Of a DNA stretch of 64,000 bases, positions 50,678 through 56,801 are shown piece after piece (the first letter of the stretch is position 1; every line of letters starts with the position of its first letter). The notes under the pieces are model-generated. The model was given only the letters and a program-made list of their open reading frames with translations. It was not told where the DNA came from and did not search any database. Origin of the DNA: Chloroflexota bacterium (lineage in GTDB: Bacteria > Chloroflexota > Anaerolineae > UBA4142). Where the stretch lies: the NCBI GenBank assembly GCA_023380675.1, contig JAMCRS010000438.1, positions 1 through 64,000 on the forward strand, read 5' to 3'. The translations under genes were made by a program, and so were the position numbers.

Positions 50678-51382
50678 TTGGTGGCTCAAGTCTTCAAGCA
50701 ACCAACCCTGTCAGCCACGAGGAGAGCGGGAAAATGTGTCGTCGATTTTGATCGGAAAGCCAAACGCGAACTCACGGAGCGGCTAAGCAATGCCGTTGGC
50801 ACTAACGAGCACCTGATCGAGGAGTTGCGAGACTATTGCCTGCACCATAAGGATCCAGCCGTCCAGGTGGCCGCCATCATCGGCCTGGAAAAGATTGGCA
50901 GCAAGAGAGCCGTTCTTGCCCTGACAGAACGAGTGTTAGACGATGGGGCTTGGCACCCGTCCGAGCGGCCGATGGAGGCGCTTTCCACGCTGGTTCAGAG
51001 TGGGGGGCTTCTGGCCTTGACGGCGACCTTCTTGAGCGATAGCCGTTGTGTTCACCCGAAACTAACCCTGCTATACGATGGCGCCAAGAGGCTGCGCCGG
51101 CAGGGCGTGGCCCGGTCGCTTGAAGCGATTTACCGGCAGGCGGGCACGAAATATAACCTCCAGGAATTAGTCCCGGAGGTTCATATGACGCTTGAGCGCA
51201 TTCCGCTTGCGGACATCTCCAAAGGCGCTGTTCTTGCTGGGCTATTTCGTCCCCTTCCCGTCTGGGTAGGAGACGTTCCTGTTCCAGACGATGCTAAAGC
51301 GGAACGTGTCATTGCCTACTGCAAGCTGCGGGTCCCAGGTCTTGCAGAAATCTTGGGGGCGCAGCACAATTCCGGTATTTAG
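50678..51382 (+). CDS. HEAT-like repeat protein, unknown
   Basis: The 234-residue frame consists mainly of helical repeats (V-A-A-I-I-G-L-E-K-I-G-S-K-R-A-V-L-A-L, then A-L-S-T-L-V-Q-S-G-G-L-L-A-L-T). The start is unclear: it opens with TTG-GTG and has no good Shine-Dalgarno sequence, and may continue a frame that lost its beginning. A truncated duplicate with the same K-R-A-(V/I)-L-A-L-T-E and L-T-A-T-F-L-S-D-S-R blocks lies at 56307-56640. I do not recognise a family beyond HEAT-like. Confidence 0.55.
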   Translation: MVAQVFKQPTLSATRRAGKCVVDFDRKAKRELTERLSNAVGTNEHLIEELRDYCLHHKDPAVQVAAIIGLEKIGSKRAVLALTERVLDDGAWHPSERPMEALSTLVQSGGLLALTATFLSDSRCVHPKLTLLYDGAKRLRRQGVARSLEAIYRQAGTKYNLQELVPEVHMTLERIPLADISKGAVLAGLFRPLPVWVGDVPVPDDAKAERVIAYCKLRVPGLAEILGAQHNSGI

Positions 51383-51388
51383 CAGTCC

Positions 51389-51622
51389 ATGGGAGCCTGG
51401 CTACTGCCCAAAGATACATGTTACCGTCTCTCTCTTCGGAGCCACTCCAACGGCGTAGATGGGGCTAATATCTGGCGAATTCTGCGAGGAAAGCGGGAGA
51501 GCGTCCCGCGCGAAATCCTCATTCGCCTGGGCGTCGCCCTTGTACTCGAATCGACTAAAGCAGAGAAACTGATCGAAACCACCAACGAACTCCTCGAGGC
51601 AGCAGGCCTCGGGCGACTATAA
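51389..51622 (+). CDS. Small XRE-like helix-turn-helix protein or remnant
   Basis: The 77-residue protein has W-R-I-L-R-G-K-R-E-S-V-P-R-E-I-L-I-R-L-G-V-A-L, which looks like the second half of an XRE/Cro helix-turn-helix (scaffold helix and P-x-x-x-x-L). The first half, upstream of N-I-W, is not recognisable. It starts six bases after the HEAT-like gene and could be its regulator or a decayed repressor. Confidence 0.5.
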   Translation: MGAWLLPKDTCYRLSLRSHSNGVDGANIWRILRGKRESVPREILIRLGVALVLESTKAEKLIETTNELLEAAGLGRL

Positions 51623-51681
51623 GGATCACTTTGGGACCGCAGAGGGCCAGGGAGCGCTCCCTGGCCCTCATGATTCGTTGC

Positions 51682-53730
51682 TCAGCGCACTATGAGCGGC
51701 AGGAACAGCGCACTGGCTGCGCGGATGGTGTATGAGTAGACGGAGTTCAGTTGTGCGGTGCCGGACTGACGGCTCACGCTGCCCTTGCCGGAAGAATCCG
51801 TTTGGATTACGTCGATTGTGTATCCTCCAGTCCCCGTTCCGATGACTTGGAGGTAGTATGAGGAACTTGATGGTTGGGGGATCAACACGTACTTGAATTC
51901 GGGAAGTGTGTTTCCGTCCGGACCGGCAATGGCGCCCGTCACATATCCGGCATTAGGGATTTCATTATAGGATAGTCCCGTTCTCGGATCGTAGCCTACT
52001 CGGCGTCCTTGGGTATCGGTCACAAGAAGTTGGACGGGCGAGTGAGCGGAAATCTCTACGGCAGATCGGTTGAAGGTGGTTGGGCCAAGCATATAGTAGT
52101 AAGCAGCTTGAAAATCGTTCTTGCCGTACCGGCCCAAAAGTGTGACCTGGCCGTAGACTGGATCATTGATGGTATAGGTAGCCTGATTGTGGACGGTAGT
52201 CTCACCCGTGACGACCACGTAGTGAACACGAGTCGGCGAACCGGAAACGCCAAGTTGAAGCATCACCAAGTCCCCCTTGGTGAGCTGACTGTGCAACCCA
52301 GTAAAGTCGTTGGCCGGTCCTACGCCGCTCTGGAAAACATTCACTCCCTTTGACCAAGCGTACTGCTCGAAGGAAACTGGATCCAGCCCCTGCATATGTG
52401 CGTTCAAATCACCGGGGTCTGTCTGGAGCGGCGGGGAATAGAGTTGCCCATAGTGACCAAGAATCATTGCGTAGCTTGCAAGCGCACAGCCATACCGACC
52501 AACGGTGTCGTAGGTATCACCGCTCGCATTGCCGAGGAGAGTCTGATTGTACCATGGGGGGTGCCAGGGCAATGTCGATGGCGTGGACGGGTCACCTTGC
52601 AGATAGACGGGGACCTTGCCAATTCCGAGAGTCCATTCGGAGAAATTCTGGGTTGCATCGCCCGAGAGCACAATAGGCTGGGCATTTGGCCAGAACTTAC
52701 AACCGCTTTTGACCGCGCCCAGCGTGTACGTGCCGGCGGCCAACCCGCTCAGTGCATAGTTTCCATAGGTGTCGCTAGGCGGACTTGTGTGCCCAGCACC
52801 ATCGGAAACAGATACGCCGGAGATACAGCCGCTGCTGCCATCCGTCACGCGGCCGGAGATGGAATATGACACAAAGTTGGGAGCGAAGATGGCTACTCGA
52901 TTGTGACCGGTATCAGCAACATACAGATTGCCCTTGCTATCAACACTGACACCGTTTGGTGCGTACAGGTCTCCTTGCCCAATAGTTGCTAAGAGCACGC
53001 CATCATTTGAGAATTTCTGGACACGATTGTTGTTCGAGTCTGCTACGAAGACGTTGTTGGATTGATCAACAAACACATCCTGGGGAAAGTTGAATGCGCC
53101 CCAGCTGGTCAAACGATTGCCGTCGGACTTTAGTTTGACAACTGTGTTGCCAGAGATAACGTAAAGATTCCCGGCTGCATCGAGGCGGACTGCCTCTAGT
53201 GCTCCTCCAACATTCACCGAGCCGCTCGTTCCCCAGCTCGTTACGACGTTCCCGCTAGAGTCATATTTGTGAACTTGCCCGTTCCAATCAGCAACATAGA
53301 CAGAATCGTCAGGGCCGACTCCCACGCCGCGAGGCCAGCCAGCGCTCCATGCAACGCCCTGGCCGCCACAGGAAGCTAATCTAACCACGCGTCCATTGTC
53401 AGTATCAGCGACGTAATAGTTCTTGGCGCTATCCTGCGCGACCTTTTCTGGCTTATTGAAACCGGTCCATTTGCAGACAAAGGTTCCGTCGGGCAGGATA
53501 AGCTGAACTCGATCGTTGTTATAGTCCACCACCGCTATTCGGCCGTCATGGTCAACAAAGACATCAACCGGGCCGCTAAACTGACCGTCGCCAGTTCCGG
53601 AGCTCCCTAAAGATTTCACGAACACGTATTGCTGAGATTGAGCCGCTATCGGTTGCGTTCCGGAGGGTAGAAGCGCCATCGAACCGATGATGGCGAGAAC
53701 CTTGGCCAGAGGCGCTAAACGGACTCTCAT
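51682..53730 (-). CDS. Secreted NHL-propeller / C39-like peptidase protein
   Basis: Starting at ATG 53730 (AGGGAG seven bases upstream; ATG 53736 is too close to it), the 682-residue protein has a signal peptide (about 1-31) and an NHL-repeat propeller (about 38-285). The repeat pattern G-P-V-D-V-F-V-D-x-D-G-x-I-A-V-V-D recurs. A carboxypeptidase-regulatory-like domain (about 291-366) and a C39-type papain-fold domain (about 375-550) follow. In the last, R-Y-G-C-A-L-A-S-Y-A-M supplies the Cys and V-H-Y-V-V-V-T-G the His, with N-D-P for the Asp, so the triad is complete. The extreme C-terminus is A-L-F-L-P-L-I-V-R, similar to the metallopeptidase at 56802. It is preceded by a structured RNA element. 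Confidence 0.8.
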   Translation of the reverse strand: MRVRLAPLAKVLAIIGSMALLPSGTQPIAAQSQQYVFVKSLGSSGTGDGQFSGPVDVFVDHDGRIAVVDYNNDRVQLILPDGTFVCKWTGFNKPEKVAQDSAKNYYVADTDNGRVVRLASCGGQGVAWSAGWPRGVGVGPDDSVYVADWNGQVHKYDSSGNVVTSWGTSGSVNVGGALEAVRLDAAGNLYVISGNTVVKLKSDGNRLTSWGAFNFPQDVFVDQSNNVFVADSNNNRVQKFSNDGVLLATIGQGDLYAPNGVSVDSKGNLYVADTGHNRVAIFAPNFVSYSISGRVTDGSSGCISGVSVSDGAGHTSPPSDTYGNYALSGLAAGTYTLGAVKSGCKFWPNAQPIVLSGDATQNFSEWTLGIGKVPVYLQGDPSTPSTLPWHPPWYNQTLLGNASGDTYDTVGRYGCALASYAMILGHYGQLYSPPLQTDPGDLNAHMQGLDPVSFEQYAWSKGVNVFQSGVGPANDFTGLHSQLTKGDLVMLQLGVSGSPTRVHYVVVTGETTVHNQATYTINDPVYGQVTLLGRYGKNDFQAAYYYMLGPTTFNRSAVEISAHSPVQLLVTDTQGRRVGYDPRTGLSYNEIPNAGYVTGAIAGPDGNTLPEFKYVLIPQPSSSSYYLQVIGTGTGGYTIDVIQTDSSGKGSVSRQSGTAQLNSVYSYTIRAASALFLPLIVR

Positions 53731-53752
53731 TGTCATTCTCCCTGTTTGCTAG

Positions 53753-53921
53753 CAAAAAGCACCCTCCGACAACGCGCGGCGCGTCGAACGGAAGGTGCTT
53801 GGACATCTGCGAAGAAAGCACGTAGTAGAGACGTCCTTGTCTCGTACGCCCCATCTCTGCGCTCCTCGTGTGGAGTGGAAGCAGCTCGTAGATGAACGAT
53901 CAGAGGCAAAGGGCAACCTAC
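53753..53921 (-). ncRNA. Structured leader/small RNA, copy A
   Basis: A transcript from the minus promoter (53928-53955) would start near 53921 and end at an intrinsic terminator (stem GCACCTTCCG/CGGAGGGTGC, 53798-53759, then TTTTT). Hairpins are GGCAAC-GTA-G-GTTGCC near the 5' end, CTCC/GGAG, and GAGAC/GTCTC inside an outer CGTA/TACG stem. Copy B at 59675-59843 matches over most of its length, with substitutions concentrated in loops and in paired positions. The terminator ends about 23 bases before the start codon of the NHL-C39 gene, suggesting attenuation control. No known RNA family was recognised. Confidence 0.7.
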
Positions 53922-53927
53922 GTTGCC

Positions 53928-53955
53928 ATTCTATCACCAATCCCGATGAAGGCAA
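53928..53955 (-). promoter_or_regulatory. Promoter of RNA element A
   Basis: Minus strand TTGCCT (53955-53950), 16 bases, TAGAAT (53933-53928). Copy B has the identical hexamers and spacing, and the spacer is nearly the same in both. Confidence 0.65.
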
Positions 53956-54014
53956 ATTCGCTCTTCGCCCGGGTTGCCGTAATTGCCTAGATCGGGAGTG
54001 GCCAAGTGGCTTGA

Positions 54015-54042
54015 TTGACAAGTGAGACAGCACGACTATAAT
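54015..54042 (+). promoter_or_regulatory. Consensus promoter without a downstream gene
   Basis: TTGACA (54015-54020), 16 bases, TATAAT (54037-54042) drives transcription towards a tRNA-Gly 3' fragment at 54164. Between them lie direct repeats ATTCTGCC(A/G)GGG at 54070-54081 and 54136-54147 and the 11-base GCAGAATGTCG both at 54108-54118 and in the tRNA part. Confidence 0.6.
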
Positions 54043-54163
54043 GGATACAAAGTTCAAACCAAACACGCCATTCTGCCAGGGAAAATTCCGTAGTCGGAAA
54101 TCGGGACGCAGAATGTCGCATTCGAGCGAGACGAAATTCTGCCGGGGCGATGCCTTGTGATTA

Positions 54164-54221
54164 CTTCCCAAGCAGAATGTCGTGGGTGCGCCTCGTGAGG
54201 CGACGAATCCCATCACCCGCT
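54164..54221 (+). repeat. tRNA-Gly 3'-half fragment with 16-bp palindrome insert, copy 2
   Basis: Starting at CTTCCCAAGCAG it repeats the intact tRNA-Gly from the anticodon loop to the acceptor end. In the T loop, however, 16 bases (GCGCCTCGTGAGGCGA) replace one T. The core CGCCTC-GT-GAGGCG is a perfect hairpin. The following terminator hairpin of the true tRNA is also repeated (54251-54276), with CTTGATGACC in place of CTTGAGGACC. It may be an integration or duplication scar. Confidence 0.75.
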
Positions 54222-54250
54222 CTTGATGACCGGGGCGAAGGCCCCGCAGA

Positions 54251-54276
54251 AACCAGCCGATGCCGGCTGGTTTTTT
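54251..54276 (+). terminator. Repeated tRNA terminator
   Basis: AACCAGCCG-ATGC-CGGCTGGTTTTTT, the same stem as after the intact tRNA-Gly at 49418. Confidence 0.75.
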
Positions 54277-54298
54277 GGTTTTACGATAGACGCATCTT

Positions 54299-54535
54299 AT
54301 GCCCACAGTTCTCGTCATTGGACCCTATCGCTTCTTCTTCGTCTCGATTGATTATAGCGAGCCCCCTCGCGTCCATGTGCGGCGGGAGAAGATGGTCGCC
54401 AAGTTTTGGCTGGACCCTATTGCCTTGCAGAATGCAGGCGGCTTTAACCGCACGGAGCTGAACAAGATCACCGACTTGGTCGATGTGAACCGAAAGGTGC
54501 TTTTGGAGCGATGGTATGAGTTCTTCGGTCATTGA
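54299..54535 (+). CDS. DUF4160 protein
   Basis: The 78-residue protein matches the DUF4160 pattern: P-T-V-L-V-I-G-P-Y-R-F-F-F, then S-E-P-P-R-V-H-V-R-R, F-W-L-D-P-I-A-L, and the C-terminal W-Y-E-F-F-G-H. DUF4160 and DUF2442 genes are often adjacent, as here, and are usually annotated as toxin-antitoxin or regulator-like pairs of unknown action. The frame overlaps the next gene by 20 bases. It lies just behind the tRNA-fragment terminator. Confidence 0.85.
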   Translation: MPTVLVIGPYRFFFVSIDYSEPPRVHVRREKMVAKFWLDPIALQNAGGFNRTELNKITDLVDVNRKVLLERWYEFFGH

Positions 54536-54815
54536 AATTCAAGAAGCGCGCGCTACCAGGGTCACGTTGACAGACGACTCTCTCGCCGTCGACCTGGCGG
54601 ATGGTCGCACGATCATAGTACCTCTCGCGTGGTATCCCCGCTTGTGGTACGGGAAGCCTGAAGAGCGCCACCATTTCGGGCTTATTGGAGACGGTACGAT
54701 CATCCATTGGTCCGACCTCGACGAGGATCTGAGCGTTTCCGGTCTTTTGGCAGGCCGTCACTCGGGGGAGAGTCCGGAATCACTCAAGAAATGGCTCGCC
54801 GCTCGGAGCAAGTGA
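54516..54815 (+). CDS. DUF2442 protein
   Basis: The 99-residue protein has the DUF2442 landmarks V-D-L-A-D-G-R-T-I-I-V-P-L-A-W-Y-P-R-L and I-H-W-S-D-L-D-E-D-L-S-V-S-G-L-L. It is translationally coupled to the DUF4160 gene by a 20-base overlap. The pair is predicted to act together, with DUF2442 possibly binding DNA or neutralising its partner. It is complete. Confidence 0.85.
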   Translation: MSSSVIEIQEARATRVTLTDDSLAVDLADGRTIIVPLAWYPRLWYGKPEERHHFGLIGDGTIIHWSDLDEDLSVSGLLAGRHSGESPESLKKWLAARSK

Positions 54816-54879
54816 GGGAAGACGAGCTTCGGGGAAACTGCAGCACAGTGGGTGGAATGAGCATATCTCTCACGTCAAC

Positions 54880-54914
54880 ATGCACCAGCCGTTTCGAGCT
54901 GGTGCATTTGTTTT
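54880..54914 (+). terminator. Terminator after the DUF4160/DUF2442 pair
   Basis: ATGCACCAGC-CGTTTCGA-GCTGGTGCAT followed by TTGTTTT. The stretch from here to 55078 has no gene. Confidence 0.8.
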
Positions 54915-55078
54915 CCGCTCCTCCATAACGCTATTAGAAACAAAGCTTCGTAAATGGCTTGACGTCCAATCTACGCCGCCTTCAAGCACCGTGACTCTGA
55001 GCAATGCTCGAGCAGGCATACCACCAAGAATTACTCGGAAAATAGAGTCCAGACAAAAAGTCTTTCTTCTACGTCGCT

Positions 55079-55106
55079 TTGACGACGGAGACGGTTAGCC
55101 TATAAT
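55079..55106 (+). promoter_or_regulatory. Promoter of ilvE
   Basis: TTGACG (55079-55084), 16 bases, TATAAT (55101-55106). The 60-base leader has a small dyad (TCTCTT-GA-AAGAGG region) but no leader peptide rich in branched-chain codons. Confidence 0.65.
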
Positions 55107-55171
55107 GGTACAGAGCCGCGTTGTCTCTTGAAAGAGGCGACAAATACCGTCTTCGGCTCAAGGGGTCTGTC

Positions 55172-56197
55172 ATGGAAAAGAAAAACATCGATTGGGCGAA
55201 TCTCGGATTCGGTTATCTCCAGACTGAGAAGCGGTACGTTTCCAATTTCAAGAACGGTGCCTGGGACGATGGTGTTTTGACCGAAGAGGCTACCGTTACG
55301 CTCAATGAAAGCGCAGGAGTCCTGCAATATGCGCAGACTATATTCGAAGGGCTGAAAGCCTATACGACCCAAGACAATCACATTGTCCTCTTTCGCCCAG
55401 AGCTGAATGCCGAACGGATGGAGGCTTCTGCCAAACGCTTGGAAATGCCTCCCTTCCCCCAAGACCGATTTATCGAGGCGGTCGTCCTGACGGTCAGAGC
55501 GAATGCTGCTTTTGTGCCGCCCTATGGGTCAGGGGCCGCTTTGTATATTCGCCCGTATTTGTTTGGTACCAATCCCGTCATCGGCGTCAAGCCCGCCGAT
55601 GAGTATCAATTTCGTGTGTTTGTCACACCCGTCGGTCCGTACTTTAAGGGCAAGGCCCGCCCCCTTTCCTTGCGGGTCAGCGATTTTGATCGCGCGGCGC
55701 CCAACGGCACTGGCCATATCAAAGCCGGGCTGAACTATGCCATGAGTCTTCACGCCCTCATGGCGGCCCATCACGAGGGGTACGATGAGAACCTGTATTT
55801 GGATGCGGCGACACGGACCAAGGTCGAAGAAACGGGCGGCGCCAATATCATCTTTGTGACCAAAGATCGCCGAGTCATCACCCCCAAATCCAACAGCATT
55901 CTGCCCTCGGTTACGCGCCGCAGTCTGCTCTATGTCGCCAAAGAATACCTTGGGCTGGAAACCGAGGAGCGCGAAATTGCGTTTGATGAAGTGCAAGACT
56001 TTGCCGAATGTGGATTGTGTGGTACCGCGGCGGTGATCTCGCCGGTGGGCAAAATCGTCAACCACGGCGAAGAGGTTTGCTTCCCATCCGGAATGGACAA
56101 GATGGGAGCGATTACGCAACAGTTATATGATACCTTGACAGGCATCCAGATGGGGCGCCTTGAGGCTCCGAAGGGCTGGCTGAAAATCGTCGAATAG
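55172..56197 (+). CDS. ilvE: Branched-chain amino-acid aminotransferase
   Basis: The 341-residue class IV PLP enzyme has the Schiff-base Lys in G-H-I-K-A-G-L-N-Y-A, with Q-T-I-F-E-G-L-K-A-Y and R-P-Y-L-F-G-T-N-P near the substrate pocket. E-E-T-G-G-A-N-I-I-F and the phosphate-binding G-T-A-A-V-I follow. It interconverts branched-chain keto acids and amino acids. The length and all motifs are normal. ATG 55172 (M-E-K-K-N-I-D-W) is chosen because AAGGGG lies upstream; a TTG at 55121 is unlikely. It stands alone between tRNA-Gly fragments, perhaps carried as cargo. Confidence 0.95.
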   Translation: MEKKNIDWANLGFGYLQTEKRYVSNFKNGAWDDGVLTEEATVTLNESAGVLQYAQTIFEGLKAYTTQDNHIVLFRPELNAERMEASAKRLEMPPFPQDRFIEAVVLTVRANAAFVPPYGSGAALYIRPYLFGTNPVIGVKPADEYQFRVFVTPVGPYFKGKARPLSLRVSDFDRAAPNGTGHIKAGLNYAMSLHALMAAHHEGYDENLYLDAATRTKVEETGGANIIFVTKDRRVITPKSNSILPSVTRRSLLYVAKEYLGLETEEREIAFDEVQDFAECGLCGTAAVISPVGKIVNHGEEVCFPSGMDKMGAITQQLYDTLTGIQMGRLEAPKGWLKIVE

Positions 56198-56211
56198 ACG
56201 GAGATTATTTT

Positions 56212-56269
56212 CTTCCCAAGCAGGATGTCGTGGGTGCGCCTCGTGAGGCGACGAATCCCATCACCCGCT
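56212..56269 (+). repeat. tRNA-Gly 3'-half fragment with 16-bp palindrome insert, copy 3
   Basis: CTTCCCAAGCAG…TGGGT, then the same 16-base GCGCCTCGTGAGGCGA insert, then CGAATCCCATCACCCGCT. It begins 15 bases after the ilvE stop. One anticodon-stem-side base differs from copy 2 (GGATGTCG versus GAATGTCG). The hairpin after it is different: AACCAGACTGAAAGAGGCTGGTT. Confidence 0.75.
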
Positions 56270-56306
56270 TTCGAAACCAGACTGAAAGAGGCTGGTTTTT
56301 GTTATT

Positions 56307-56640
56307 CCAGGCAAGCGAGCGATTCTTGCCCTGACCGAACAAGTGTTAGTCGATGGGAGCTGGCGCCTGACGGAGCGGGCGATGGAGGGGCTCGATATGC
56401 TGGTTCGGAGTGGCGGGCCATTGGCTCTGACGGCAACATTCCTGAGCGACAGCCGCTTCGTTTTCCGGAAACTAACCCTGTTATACGTTGGCGCCAGGCG
56501 GCTGCACCGGCATGACGTGGCCGAGTCGCTGGAAGCAGTTTACCGGCATATGGACACGAAATACGAGCTCAAGGAATTGGTCCCGGACCCTCTTCCAACG
56601 CTTGAGCATTTTCCGCTGGCAGCTTACAATTTGAATATTT
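56307..56640 (+). pseudogene. Truncated duplicate of the HEAT-like gene
   Basis: From G-K-R-A-I-L-A-L-T-E to P-T-L-E-H-F-P-L-A it follows the 50678-51382 protein block by block (L-A-L-T-A-T-F-L-S-D-S-R, L-T-L-L-Y-x-G-A-x-R-L). The N-terminal half and the last 40 residues are missing, and the frame runs on into unrelated sequence. It lies immediately after tRNA fragment copy 3, as the intact version lies behind copy 1. Confidence 0.7.
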
Positions 56641-56678
56641 TCAGCTTCGTTTCGCCTCTTTGGATCGCCAAGAGAGAG

Positions 56679-56712
56679 CCGCCGCCCTACGCGTGCGCTT
56701 GGGGCGGCGGCT
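56679..56712 (-). terminator. Hairpin downstream of the metallopeptidase gene
   Basis: GCCGCCGCCC pairs with GGGCGGCGGC. On the minus strand it is followed by TCTCTCTT, a weak T-tract, 90 bases after the stop codon. Confidence 0.5.
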
Positions 56713-56801
56713 GTCGGTCCTATCCAGGCGCAAGTTCGACTACCCTGCAGCGCGCCAAGACGAAACGGGTCAGCTTTACACGGGGCTATCCTTTCCTTGC
56801 C

